Shown piece after piece: positions 23,845 through 34,860 of a DNA stretch of 64,000 nt. Source of the DNA: Plasmodium coatneyi (Eukaryota; Apicomplexa; Aconoidasida; Haemosporida; Plasmodiidae); the NCBI RefSeq assembly GCF_001680005.1, contig NC_033562.1, positions 558,001 to 622,000 of the forward strand, in the 5' to 3' direction. The position numbers and the translations under genes are program-made. The notes beneath the pieces were generated by a model. It did not search any database. It worked only from the letters and a program-made list of their open reading frames with translations, and was not told the DNA's origin. Positions within the stretch are counted from its first letter, which is position 1, and each line of letters starts with the position of its first letter.

Positions 23845-26800
23845 TCATTTGGCACACTTTACGCCAACGGGTTTGCTCGCTCTTCCGAGCAGCTTGCCAT
23901 ACAGCGTGGCGTTCTTGATATTCTGCGGGGCGTCCTTCCTGCTTTGGCAAGATCTGTTTTCCAAAATGGACGATTTAATTATTGCGTTAATTTCCTTGTC
24001 GATATCTTCGTTCGCAGTTTCGTCCTCCTGTTTGACGTGGTTGCCCTGTAGGTCTTTTGCGACACCGTCCTCTGATGTAATACCCCTCACTTGTGTGCCT
24101 GGGAGGGCACCTCCGTAGCGATCTCGGTAGGGGACTCCATAGGTATACTCAGCTGTCTTTCCCTGCGGCCCACTTCTACCCCCGTGAGGGTATCCCACCT
24201 CCACCCTGCGGGTATTCCCCTTCAGCTTCTCACGGCCTACGTCCTTGTGCTGCTCCGGAGAAGCATCTTCTGTATCGAGTCGAAAGGTTAATTCCTCTTC
24301 TGTGACAAAAGGGGAGGATTCACCCCCCCTAGCATTTACACCCCCTCCGTTGATGCTCAGGTACACTTTGTATTCACACTTTAACAGTCTCAGGAGGTAC
24401 TTGTCCACCAGATTAACCGTTGTCAACACCCGCATGTCTTTGCAAAACAGATCAATGAGGTTATTTACTAAGTCTGTAATATACACAGGGAGGGGTTCCT
24501 GCACACGTAAAAATCTGAGAAAAATTAAAAGGAACTTGGTTAATTTAAATTTGAGTAGGGGGGCGTTCTGAAAATACTTCCCACACCGCTCTACGATTAT
24601 GCAGACCATCTTGATGTTAATGAAGCTGCTACAGTCTGGGTCCTGGAGCAGGTTGCGGAAAACTGGGCTGCGTCTGTTGATGAAGAGGAATTTGTGAAGA
24701 GGGTTTTCGTAGTCATCAAAGGAGAAGTGGTCTCCATTTTGAAAAATGCCGTTTTCAGGTTTGCTCTCCACAGCGGCGCATCGGTTTTCATGGAAGAGCC
24801 TATGGATGCTAGCCACGTGGTGGAAGTTTGCCATGTCCGTGTCGGAGAGGGCAACCAAAAAGTACAGCAGGTCTAAGACACTGCTCGAACTAAGCATCCG
24901 ATAAATGAACAGCTCAGAAAATAAATGCGCATACTGAATGAGTAGGCTGAATTTTTTAAAATCGTTCCTCTCGATAATGTGTACGATACGCTCATACAAC
25001 TCATCTATGACTTGCGTGACGAAACAAGGTCTGTGCTTGGCGATGTAGAATAACAGAGACGCTAAGTTACTAATCTGGTAAATGCTCATATACATTAAAA
25101 ATTTAAAAATGTACTTCCTCAATAAGGACGTAAAAAACAGATCATCCCAATTGAACTTCCTCATGTGGACGCTTATCTCCTCAACCGATATCTTTTCAAT
25201 GTCATCAAAAAGTAGCTTTTTTAAGAAATTTTTTTTTTTCAAATCTTCTTCTGAATATTTGGATTTTATTTTATTTTTTTTAAAATTTTTTTTTTTCGGA
25301 TCACATTCTTGCTCTATCTTAATGCAGCATTCTTCAAAAAGTAGATCGAACGATGTGGAGAGATTCCTCGAGCTTTTCATTTTTTTTATTTTTTGCAAAA
25401 GATTTATAAATCGTATGTGTGTCTTTGAGTTGTTAATTAGGAGGAGAGAACAGTTTTCCAAAATGTATAGGGACAGCTCTGCATGATCAGGTGTAAAATT
25501 CTCATTCAGCAAATGTAGGACGTCTAAAATGTACGTAATATCTAGGAGCTTAAATTTGGCCAACTCACAAATGTATTTAATACACTTGTTTTTTTTATTC
25601 TGGCAAGGCAGTTTTTCTTTTATTAATTTTTCTGTTATTCTTTTTACCTCCTCTATTATAGTCACCGCCATGTCCTTCCTGTAGACGTTAATTATGGCTA
25701 CGTATCGACAGTAGAAGGGGATCAAGTTTAGTACCACCTGGTTGATATGTGTGATGCTGTTGGCTACGAGTTTTCTCTTCCGCTTTGTGTTGTAGTTTAG
25801 GAGGAAGGTCATCACGTGGTCCTCCAACTCCTTCTCGCTGTTCATGTGGAGTAGCTTCTCCAGGTATTTGGGGAATCCCTTCTTGGGGTCCTTCCGGGCG
25901 GCCGTTTCCAGACCAGCGGAGTTAGGGCCATCGGGAGGGTCAACTGCATTGGACGCATTCGCAGTGGTGACGTCCTCTTCCTCCTCATTCAGCGCAATGT
26001 TAATGTTGGAATAGTCGGGGAATTTTGTGTAAAAGGCCTTCTCCTCCTCATTGGCCCAGAAGCAGATCGACTCATCACCTGACCCGTCCTTATCCTTCCT
26101 GTTATTATTTTTCATCTTATCGAAAAGCTTTATGTGCTTGACGCTGGCGTCCTTCATCCCCAACATTTCGATGCCCACAATTTGAATGGCGTCCAAACTG
26201 GGCACATCCAACGCTAAGTAGGAGCACAGCTTTTGGCACTTTTCGTACACACTAAAAAAGTCGCAGTCCTCCGTGTGGAAGGGACTCTTCTTCCTATCGA
26301 TGCTGTATTCGTTGATTAGGTGCTCTCCATACAGGTAGACCAGCAGGTTAACCATGCTGCTGTAGTAGAACACGTGCAGGAAGTTCAACACGTGGTTCTT
26401 CACCTCGCCTAAACGCAGCGTGACATTTCCTGCGTTATCTACGTTAGCAGCGTTAGCGATGGTGCCACCAGCATTGTTGTCACTTCCGCCAACAGTGCTG
26501 TTGCTTCCACCCCAAAACAGCGTGCCCACATTCGAGAAGACATAGTCGTACGTCACCACCGTGCTGACAGAGAGGTGCTTTTTTACAGAACGAAGCACAT
26601 CTGATCTTGTGCCGTAAAGATTTACGTCCCGCTTCTCTTGCGACGATGTGATCAGGCCACTTCTGTCCTTATCACTCACTTGGGAGTCCAGTATTAGCAT
26701 GAAGAAAAATGACATATTCATAAACATGTAGGTGAGCAGGTCCCTATTCTTGCAAATGCCGTGTAGGACCAGTTCGAAGTACATACAGAGAAGTACTTTC

Positions 26801-27714
26801 CTTTTTTTGTTTTTTTTTTTTATTTTTTTCAGCAGATTTGGATCGTTTAGCATTTCCTTTATGTATGCCTTCTGATCCGCTTGGTTGCTCTTCCACCCCT
26901 TTGTCTCCTTTCCTTCGTTCGAGAAAAGGTCGTGTTCGACAACGAATGGGTCTGTTTCGCGCCCCTCCTTGCACATGTGCGTGTGCAGGTTTTTCATCGC
27001 CATGGCTTTCGTCTTCTGGAAGGTGTGCAGCTCCTTCAGTTGGCGTGCCAGGCTGTTACATGCGTTTCCATCTCCATTTGAAGTGGTCTTTTCACTTGTC
27101 TGCATAGTACCGTTCGGCCCTGTATTAGCCCCTGTATTTGCTCCCTCGTTGGTGGCGCCATTCCCGCTGGACGAGGGACAAAATGTGTAGTTGGCGGAAA
27201 AGCTGGACTCACTAACATGGTTGTACAATTCGTAAAACACGAGAAAGAAGTAATTTTTGTCCTCCTCATCCAGCCGGAAAAATTTTGCAAACACTGTCCT
27301 ATCGATGTGTTCACCCACGTGCTCGTAATGCTCATGCACATATCGTATGAAGTTTACAAGAACGAACAGATCAGAGTATCTGCTCACATGATGAACTAAA
27401 TCCAACACACAGTTGAATATCTCGCTCAGGTACTTGGATATATTCAGATGTTTAATATCCTCTAGCAATGTCTGAAGGTAGCTTTGTTCTAAATTAGCTG
27501 CACTTGCGTTTTTTAGCTTGTTAATAAATTTGTGAATATGAATTATGCTCATGTTTTTCTTACCTTCCATGGAAGGTTTGTTTTGTTGGTCTTCCTCCTT
27601 TTCGCTTTGCCATGTTATCATTTTTTCCCGCAGTGCATCATTTTCTCTGGAGCTTGCAAGGTACGCCTCACGGGCATCCACCGGGTTGGGAGTACAACTT
27701 TCTGAGGACGCCAT
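23845..27714 (-). CDS. UPF2: regulator of nonsense transcripts 2 (UPF2)
   Basis: The single exon encodes 1289 residues from the ATG at 27714; the longer frame upstream starts only at GTG and is poly-lysine, so I rejected it. UPF2 bridges UPF1 and UPF3 in nonsense-mediated mRNA decay. The protein is alpha-helical with three MIF4G-like regions: an N-terminal one at about 40-270, a second at about 615-800, and a third at about 825-1080 (including KFNWDDLFFTSLLRKYIFKF). The acidic, low-complexity C-terminal 150 residues correspond in place to the UPF1-binding tail. An Asn/Gly/Thr-rich insert near 410-435 and an acidic insert near 570-620 are Plasmodium-style expansions. It is head-to-head with HDAC1. 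In P. falciparum UPF2 also lies beside HDAC1 (recalled). Confidence 0.85.
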   Translation of the reverse strand: MASSESCTPNPVDAREAYLASSRENDALREKMITWQSEKEEDQQNKPSMEGKKNMSIIHIHKFINKLKNASAANLEQSYLQTLLEDIKHLNISKYLSEIFNCVLDLVHHVSRYSDLFVLVNFIRYVHEHYEHVGEHIDRTVFAKFFRLDEEDKNYFFLVFYELYNHVSESSFSANYTFCPSSSGNGATNEGANTGANTGPNGTMQTSEKTTSNGDGNACNSLARQLKELHTFQKTKAMAMKNLHTHMCKEGRETDPFVVEHDLFSNEGKETKGWKSNQADQKAYIKEMLNDPNLLKKIKKKNKKRKVLLCMYFELVLHGICKNRDLLTYMFMNMSFFFMLILDSQVSDKDRSGLITSSQEKRDVNLYGTRSDVLRSVKKHLSVSTVVTYDYVFSNVGTLFWGGSNSTVGGSDNNAGGTIANAANVDNAGNVTLRLGEVKNHVLNFLHVFYYSSMVNLLVYLYGEHLINEYSIDRKKSPFHTEDCDFFSVYEKCQKLCSYLALDVPSLDAIQIVGIEMLGMKDASVKHIKLFDKMKNNNRKDKDGSGDESICFWANEEEKAFYTKFPDYSNINIALNEEEEDVTTANASNAVDPPDGPNSAGLETAARKDPKKGFPKYLEKLLHMNSEKELEDHVMTFLLNYNTKRKRKLVANSITHINQVVLNLIPFYCRYVAIINVYRKDMAVTIIEEVKRITEKLIKEKLPCQNKKNKCIKYICELAKFKLLDITYILDVLHLLNENFTPDHAELSLYILENCSLLLINNSKTHIRFINLLQKIKKMKSSRNLSTSFDLLFEECCIKIEQECDPKKKNFKKNKIKSKYSEEDLKKKNFLKKLLFDDIEKISVEEISVHMRKFNWDDLFFTSLLRKYIFKFLMYMSIYQISNLASLLFYIAKHRPCFVTQVIDELYERIVHIIERNDFKKFSLLIQYAHLFSELFIYRMLSSSSVLDLLYFLVALSDTDMANFHHVASIHRLFHENRCAAVESKPENGIFQNGDHFSFDDYENPLHKFLFINRRSPVFRNLLQDPDCSSFINIKMVCIIVERCGKYFQNAPLLKFKLTKFLLIFLRFLRVQEPLPVYITDLVNNLIDLFCKDMRVLTTVNLVDKYLLRLLKCEYKVYLSINGGGVNARGGESSPFVTEEELTFRLDTEDASPEQHKDVGREKLKGNTRRVEVGYPHGGRSGPQGKTAEYTYGVPYRDRYGGALPGTQVRGITSEDGVAKDLQGNHVKQEDETANEDIDKEINAIIKSSILENRSCQSRKDAPQNIKNATLYGKLLGRASKPVGVKCAK

Positions 27715-30107
27715 TTTACTGATGTGTGCACACGGTGATGGTCTTTTTTTTTTTTTCTTTTTTTTTACTACCAGCTGTTGCACTTTTACCTTACGGGGTG
27801 GAGTGTCACTTTGTCTTGTTCACCTTTGGATCCACTTAGGGAGTAACTTCCTTCCCCTTGTGTTCCCCTAAACGATGCGCCTCGACAACGCCGTGTGGGC
27901 TACTCCCCATGTGGGTTATTCCCCGTGGTGGGGGTGTTCAAAATGGTAACGGTGTGAAATTGGCTAACTGCGGCAAAGGCGAAAGAAGCCCCCCTTTGCC
28001 GCATTATCTTATCCTCTTCTTAAGGCAGGCCCTCCCGCGGGGACCAAATGTGAAGAACGGACAGTCAAGTGAACGAGCGGGAAATTATTCCTACTAATTC
28101 GGCAATGCCAACAAAATGGAGAAATTAAAAAAAAAAAAAAAAAAAAAAATCATTTCGGAACTGCGCCCTTTTTCCTTCACATATGTAATAGATCCACGTG
28201 TACGAAAGGGTTAAAAAAAAAAAAAAAAGGTGTTTTTCCCTTTTGTGTAATTTCTGCTGATCCGTTTTGTTGCCCCATCTAGTCACAGCTACATCATCCA
28301 CCAGGTGCGGAGTCATACCTTCTTTGTATGCTCCTTCACACCTCTGGCAGCGCTACACAAGATCGACCAGAGGAACACATTATAGCGTAACCGCGGCGGT
28401 TTTAAAAAAGTGGTGCCCCTTCAGGCGTTGTAGGTGGGGGGAGACAAAACCATGTGCAGTGAAAACGACACAACTTTTCAGTGGTTCTTTGCCATATGCA
28501 CATAAATATTTTGTAGTGGACCTTCAATGAACCTTGCACCACGGGAATACGATCGAGGGGGTGCACAATTTCGATTTAGCTCCAACACCTGGGCACTTTT
28601 TTTTTTTTTTTCGCGCTTCCCTGAGCAGGAAGACTTCAATGGAATGAAGTTCTTTTTCTTCGCACTCAGTTTGTACCTTTTGACATTTTCCCATTTCAAT
28701 TTTTCTCACTTAAAATGGAAGGATGTAACATAATCTGATCGTCGCGCGTGGCGAAGGAACAACGCCAGGCACACGATGCTGCGTTTAGTTTAGTGTGTTT
28801 TGAAAAATATTTTACGGTGATCACCATCTCATCATATGTGCATGCGAAAGGGCAAGTTTCTTGCTTACTCAAAAATGTACTTACACGCGTGGAAAGCTCC
28901 TCCTCCCCCCCAAAAAAAAACTTCACTCACATTATGCCGGCTATGCATATAAAAGGAAAAATGGGGAATGACATTGCTCCCTTTTTATTATTCCTATTTG
29001 GTCTTATAGTAACCCTGCCACATACGAATATTTAATAGTTTAAGGTAACCGCGCCATTGTGTCCCCCCTTTTTTTTTTTTTTTTTTTTTTTTTCTTACGT
29101 CGGTTTCCCCCCTTTAGCACATCTTTCCCACTGGCGGTGGCGCTGCAATAGTCCCTTTCTCCGGGTCGCCAAACCGAGGGCAAAAAAAAAAAAAAAGGCA
29201 AAGGGGAACGAATAAAGCAAAAAATACAGTGATAAAGCAAAGGCGGAAACGAAATAGGAAAAAGAATCAATCGCATAGTCGCATAATAACAATCGAATTT
29301 TTTTTTTTTTTCTTTTTCACCATTTCGGGTTTTACTAAAAAAAAGAAAAAAAACTATTTGAATATTTTCTTCCCCCACTGTTCATGGCCTTTTTTATTAG
29401 CTATCATTACGAAGACTCTTTTTTTTTCTTTTTTCCATTTTTTCCAAAGAATGAAATTTCGTTGTTTTTCTTTTTTGTGATTTTTTCAACAGAGCGTGCT
29501 TCTTTTATAATTGGTTGCATACAAAAAGGTGGGGGAGTAACAGTATAATTAGGGGGGCACCTTTACACAACGTTATACATTTGCTTGCCCTTGCTTCAGC
29601 AACTACGTATGCATCGGTAAGAAAATCATACCAGGGGGAGACTTACTTCTGTACAGCCACTTAACTTGCGAAGATAGGAGTTTCCCTTTTTTTTCTCACC
29701 ACGTTACTTTTTACCAGTGCGGCTAACTTACGTGAAGGAATCTTCCACCGAAGTTTTAATTCAGAGGGGGAAAAGACATGCTAACTATGCTAACTATGTT
29801 GACTGCCCGTCTGCCATAAACCCACGGACACGTCAGATGGATACATATTCTGATCTTATCACATAAGCGTGTGAGAGGGGCCAGTGCAGGTGCTCTCAGT
29901 TGATAGCCTACGTGGGGACACCTCCTCTCAGGTAGGACGCACTTTTTCCAACCCCCCGTTACGTCAATTTTTTTTTCTTTTTTTATTATTCCCTCCCCCC
30001 GGTTGGGTGAAAGGAAACATTGCGGTGTACAAGTATTCCTAGTAGGGAAGAGGAAGAGGCATATCCACCCCAAGTAGTATATATATCGTCTCACCCCTGT
30101 GGACGCC
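27715..30107. other. divergent promoter region between UPF2 and HDAC1
   Basis: These 2.4 kb separate two genes transcribed away from each other, so both promoters must lie here. They hold poly-A at about 28129-28149 and 28213-28227 and poly-T at about 28599-28611 and 29070-29093. Only chance frames were seen. A stretch of pyrimidines at 29968-30001 precedes the HDAC1 start by about 110 bases. Confidence 0.6.
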
Positions 30108-31454
30108 ATGTCGAACCGGAAGAAGGTGGCCTACTTCCACGACCCCGATATAGGGAGCTACTACTACGGGGCGGGGCACCCGATGAAGCCACAGAGAATC
30201 CGCATGACGCATTCGCTAATTGTGTCATACAATTTGTACAAGTACATGGAGGTGTACAGGCCACATAAAAGTGACGTGAACGAATTAACCTTATTCCATG
30301 ATTATGAGTATGTGGATTTTTTATCTTCCATTTCGATGGAAAATTATCGTGAATTTACCTACCAACTGAAGCGTTTTAATGTCGGAGAAGCAACAGACTG
30401 TCCTGTGTTCGATGGACTTTTCCAATTCCAGCAGTCCTGTGCAGGTGCATCAATAGATGGAGCAGCGAAGCTAAACCATCACTGTGCTGACATTTGTGTG
30501 AATTGGTCAGGAGGGTTACACCATGCGAAAATGTCAGAAGCAAGTGGGTTCTGTTACATAAACGATATAGTGTTAGGAATTCTAGAGTTACTAAAATACC
30601 ACGCAAGGGTGATGTATATAGATATAGATGTGCACCACGGGGATGGAGTAGAAGAAGCTTTTTACGTTACACATCGAGTTATGACAGTATCCTTTCATAA
30701 ATTTGGGGATTACTTTCCCGGGACGGGGGATATTACCGACATAGGAGTACACCACGGAAAATACTACAGTGTGAATGTACCCCTGAATGATGGAATAACA
30801 GACGATGCGTTTGTGGATCTCTTCAAAGTAGTGATAGATAAGTGTGTGCAAACATACAAACCGGGGGCAATTATATTGCAATGTGGGGCAGATAGTCTTA
30901 CAGGAGATAGATTAGGAAGATTCAATTTAACCATAAAGGGGCATGCAAGATGTGTAGAACACGTTCGGTCGTATAATTTACCTCTTCTCGTTTTAGGTGG
31001 AGGAGGATATACCATTAGAAATGTGTCTAGATGTTGGGCATACGAAACGGGAGTTGTCCTTAACAAACACCATGAAATGCCTGACCAGATTAGCTTAAAT
31101 GACTACTATGATTATTATGCCCCAGATTTCCAGCTACATCTACAACCGTCTAGCATACCGAATTATAACTCTCCTGAACATTTGAGTCGAATAAAAATGA
31201 AAATTACAGAAAATTTGCGAAACATAGAACATGCACCGGGGGTGCAGTTTGCCTACGTACCTCCCGATTTCTTCGACTCTGAAATTGACGATGAGTGTGA
31301 CAAGAACCAGTATGAGTTAAAGGATGATAGTGGCGGGGGTCGTGCGGCGGGCACCAGGTCCAAGGAACATTCTACCACGCACCACTTGAGAAGGAAGAAT
31401 TACGAGGACGATTTTTTCGACCTCTCCGACAGGGACCAGAACGTCGTCCTGTAG
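30108..31454 (+). CDS. HDAC1: class I histone deacetylase (HDAC1)
   Basis: The single exon encodes 448 residues from the ATG at 30108; the reading frame before it opens at GTG only. It removes acetyl groups from histone lysines and acts in transcriptional repression in the nucleus. The whole class I domain is present: HHAKMSEASGFCYINDI carries the active-site histidine pair, DIDVHHGDG supplies two zinc ligands (D174 and H176), and GADSLTGDRLG supplies the third (D262). GGGGYT forms the conserved glycine turn. One point differs from animal enzymes: Met replaces Lys in HHAK(M/K)SEASG. The C-terminal 70 residues are acidic and charged, as in other RPD3 proteins. Length agrees with the roughly 449 residues of the P. 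falciparum enzyme (recalled). Confidence 0.97.
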   Translation: MSNRKKVAYFHDPDIGSYYYGAGHPMKPQRIRMTHSLIVSYNLYKYMEVYRPHKSDVNELTLFHDYEYVDFLSSISMENYREFTYQLKRFNVGEATDCPVFDGLFQFQQSCAGASIDGAAKLNHHCADICVNWSGGLHHAKMSEASGFCYINDIVLGILELLKYHARVMYIDIDVHHGDGVEEAFYVTHRVMTVSFHKFGDYFPGTGDITDIGVHHGKYYSVNVPLNDGITDDAFVDLFKVVIDKCVQTYKPGAIILQCGADSLTGDRLGRFNLTIKGHARCVEHVRSYNLPLLVLGGGGYTIRNVSRCWAYETGVVLNKHHEMPDQISLNDYYDYYAPDFQLHLQPSSIPNYNSPEHLSRIKMKITENLRNIEHAPGVQFAYVPPDFFDSEIDDECDKNQYELKDDSGGGRAAGTRSKEHSTTHHLRRKNYEDDFFDLSDRDQNVVL

Positions 31455-32170
31455 GGGCACCACAACATCGTCCAGTGGGGGGACCTGCTTGGCTTCTCCC
31501 CCCAAAAGTGCGCCATCGGCAGTTGCATGGACTCGAGGCCGCTGTGCGCCCGTTTGTTTAAAAAAGCTTTTTTTGTCTCACTTGCTTCCCTCCAACTTTT
31601 ATTTGAAGCATATAACGTTTTTACTTCTGCTATCCAGGTGGCCTCCACGAAAGTGGTGTGCATTTTCATTTTTTAAAATTTCTCTCACCCCAGCAGGCGA
31701 CCCACGTAGTCAGCCAATATGACCATTTATAATAAATGTGTATTGCGGAAAAATGCATTCCCCCCAAAATGGTAACTTATTATGGCAACCACATTGGAGA
31801 GCATTATCTCCTCACCTCCTTCCATTGTACATGATTAAAAATCAGAGAAAAAAAAGGAATGTTTTGTTGTCCCTAAATCATTGTCGCTAACGCGGAGGGG
31901 GAAAAAAAAAAAAAAGAAATTCATCTTCATCTTCAACAAAAAAAAAAAATGAACGCACTGTACAGGTCGCGTACTTTTGTGCAAGTGCGTATCAGCACTC
32001 ACATGTGTGGACACATGTACCGACACGTGCCGATACACGTGCGAAAGGAGCAACAAAAAAAGCGGAAAAAAAGGAAAGGGAAAAAAGCGGACTTGTGCAC
32101 AGTGCTGTTAGAGCTATGTTTATCTATCCAGGGGGGAAGTGCCACATAGTGGCTAGCTGCCGACGCGCCG
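31455..32170. other. convergent 3' flanks of HDAC1 and Yippee
   Basis: About 700 bases between two stop codons. Contains A-runs at about 31901-31914 and 31938-31949 and no recognisable gene. Open frames here have no domain or start context worth reporting. Confidence 0.55.
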
Positions 32171-32641
32171 TCAAAAATCGCAGTCAGACGACTTCAACTC
32201 AAACTCATGCTCCTTCCCGTGTTGGTCTATAACCAAAAAGGAAAGCAACGCCTTCTCCAAAATGTACTTTCCCTTTTTATACTTCTGTGATTCCTCCGAA
32301 GAGTCCTCATACTTCCACCCTACATTGTTTCTACAGTTGTTACAATAAATATCGACGATGGTATGCTGGCCCGTGGTCATCATTCTGTCTTCGTACTGTC
32401 CTTCGCAAACATTTATTACTTTGGAGAAAAGCCATGCGGGGCCTGTCCTCCCTCGGAAGGACGTGGACACTAACTCGGTGGGGTCTGACAGGTGGTTCCC
32501 ACATTCGGAGCAGCTGCAGGGGGGGTCAGGCAACACACACATGGGGAAAAGCGGCCTAATCATTGCGGAATGCACACCGCTCAATGCAGACTCTTACCTG
32601 TACACGTAGTTGCTCAGGAAAACCTTGAATGATCTACCCAT
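32171..32641 (-). CDS. Yippee-like zinc-binding protein (2 exons)
   Basis: Exon 1 is 32641-32598 (14 codons plus two bases) and exon 2 is 32513-32171; donor GTAAGA, acceptor GCAG. The product is 128 residues. It is full length for the Yippee/YPEL family, a small beta-rich fold holding one zinc ion. The four zinc ligands are present as C16-x2-C19 and C72-x2-C75. Family landmarks are LVSTSFRG, SKVINV, TTGQHTIVDIYC and GWKYE, and QKYKKGKYILE matches the C-terminal strand. In other eukaryotes YPEL proteins are linked to centrosomes, ubiquitin-ligase complexes or cell-cycle control; the role in malaria parasites is not known to me. The N-terminal exon is only 44 bases, so single-ORF calling starts wrongly inside the intron. 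Confidence 0.92.
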
Positions 32642-33129
32642 AAATTAAAAGGGGAGTTAAAACCAAGGGGGGGTGCAGTCAGGGGGGGGGTGACCCGAAA
32701 GTGCCAATTAATCCGTCCGGGCGGAGTAACAACTCAACGGAGAGACGGTCGAACGGGTTTGCTACGCAGGCGATGCAAGCGATGGGTCAACCACAAAAGA
32801 GCTACGCATAAACAGGGTTGAATATAAAAGGGAGGGGGTAGAATACACGGGGAAAAAACGCGGCAAAATGGCAATCCCCTCCGAAGGGTGATCATTCAGG
32901 GGGTGATGCCTATCGCACACGGCTAAGTAGCTGCCCCCATTGGAAGTCCACACCCCAAGTCGGCTTTCGAAGGGGGATACTCACACGCAAAAAGGATCAC
33001 AGTGTAACGCGTACTTCGCGCAGTTTATTCTGATTTAGCTTCTCTTTCATGTTTACATAAGTGGAATGTGGGGGTGAAATAATCTCCATGGATAGTTTGC
33101 CTTTTTTTTGTACTAAAAAATTTCTCGGG

Positions 33130-33166
<37 letters not shown>

Positions 33167-33798
33167 ATTTTTCCCTGATAATTGCGCTTACTCAACATTG
33201 AGCTGCGAAAATAGCCAAACTGATTTTTTAAAAAAAAAAAAAAAAGTCAATTTTTCGATTGCATGCGGTATGCACGGGTGTGTGTGCGTGTACATTATAC
33301 GCATACACACGGATGGATGCGTCCATTAGCGCGTCCACCATTCTTACAGTGCGGGATTCTACCCAACAAGTGAAGGCAAACAATTAAAAATGACCAACAG
33401 GCGGTCTTCAGGTCGGCACCCTGCCACATGAAAATGTGTATATGTGCCGCACCAAACGCTGCATATAATTTCCCCCAAATAGAGGTCTCGCTTCTTTTCG
33501 ACCGTCCAAACGTTACGCGAACTTGCAAAAATGTCACGGTAGGTTGGTACGCATGAGAAAAAGGCCATCTGTACACTTGGCAGGAATATTTGGTACCTTT
33601 CGCATGCGTTCCCTTCGTGCAGCTCCCTGCCTCCCACTTTTTGCTAACCATCCACTGGACCCCAACATAGTTTACTGGTGCAGCACGTCCAACCAAGTGG
33701 CTTCCTCAGGTGATCACTGAGCGAATGAACAAAATGGGATGCGTAATGTGGAGGGGTCTCCCATGTTAGCGTCTTGCCGAGAGGGGTTCCTCCGAACA
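32642..33798. other. intergenic region with 36-base poly-A tract
   Basis: About 1.2 kb upstream of Yippee and downstream of the thioredoxin-like gene. The main landmark is an uninterrupted run of 36 A at 33130-33165, with a second A-run at about 33229-33245. One 133-codon minus-strand frame at 33295-33696 has no domain and no coding look. Confidence 0.55.
33130..33165. repeat. 36-base poly-A tract
   Basis: An uninterrupted run of 36 A in the intergenic region upstream of the Yippee gene. Together with the 36-T run at 4935-4970 it is the longest homopolymer here and a likely place for assembly length error. Confidence 0.9.
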
Positions 33799-34860
33799 TC
33801 AGGTGTCGCCCTCCTTGGAAGCCTTGTGCGCGTTCACTGCTTTTAGTAGCTGCTCTTCATTCATGCCTGGGTGGAAAAAAAAAAAAAAAAAAAAAAAAGA
33901 ATCAGAAGAAGATAAACGGAGCCGCTTCACCCCACCGTTGCACACATACGATCAAAACGTACCAATAATTTTGTCGAGATACTTTCCATTTTTTCGCAGC
34001 AGAACGGTTGGCAGTTCGTTTATGTCTTCGCTTTCTCCGAGTTCTACGGGGGGGAAAGCGGTGAAGTGGAATCGCGAACCAGGGGGTGCAGTAACTCCGC
34101 ACAATTTGTACGGTCACGTTGTGGTTAACGGGTGTGCAGGTACTCCTTGTCTGCCCAACAGCAACGCCACCGGAGAGTATGCAAAGCTGCTCCCACGTTC
34201 GAATGAAGAGGTAAAATTGTATTCCTTCCTCAGAAGAAGAAAGGAAACTACCCTTGCCCTACCTGGGAGCTCATCAATGTCCACATAAAGCGATTCGACT
34301 TCTTCGTTGTCTTCCCCCAGTTTCTTCACCTATTAAAAGGGAAGAACGTTTGGATTTAGATTGACTCTCTACATAAGCACACGGATGAAGGAACGCACAA
34401 GGTGCTAAAGTGTGCACATGGCTTCACAAAATATAGGATCACAGAAGGGTTGACAAATGAACGAATGGGAAGAAAATAAGTGTTCACTGGCAGGGGTTAA
34501 GTGCATGTCTTCTTTTTCTCCCCATCTGTTATGAGTATATCCCGTGCGTTCCCTCTCAGTCCTTACTATTGGCTTCATCTTCTTGCAGGGTGCACACCAG
34601 GACGCTCCGAATTGCGCGACCACCAGTTTTCCCGATTTGACTTTCTGCAGATAGTCGTCAATTTTTTTTATTTCCTGCGGGGGGGTGGAGAGAAAATATA
34701 TTTATATGAGTCCTGTTCGTTTGGCTTGCTGCTGTTAAGGGGTTGCTTGTTCAGTGTTGCCTAGCGGCTCTTTTTGCCCTACCGTGAAAATGAGCCTACG
34801 AGTAATTCCCGCCAGGGTTGGCGCGTTGACCCTGCCCAAGCGATGCCTGAATCTGTTCAT
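33799..34860 (-). CDS. thioredoxin-like protein, probably organelle-targeted (5 exons)
   Basis: Exons by frame and phase are 34860-34783, 34674-34567, 34329-34263, 34043-33963 and 33866-33799, total 133 residues. Exon 1 encodes a basic, acid-free leader (MNRFRHRLGRVNAP...) typical of a mitochondrial presequence; this location is inference. The thioredoxin fold follows: LVVAQFGASWCAPCKKMKPI carries the redox pair C53-C56 with Ala-Pro between them instead of Gly-Pro; YVDIDELPEL is the central strand; INELPTVLL holds the conserved cis-proline. So a dithiol oxidoreductase is expected. It corresponds in place to P. falciparum thioredoxin-like protein 2 (recalled). All five exons are 67-108 bases, and the last intron has a 25-30 base poly-T acceptor tract in the sense strand. 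Confidence 0.88.
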
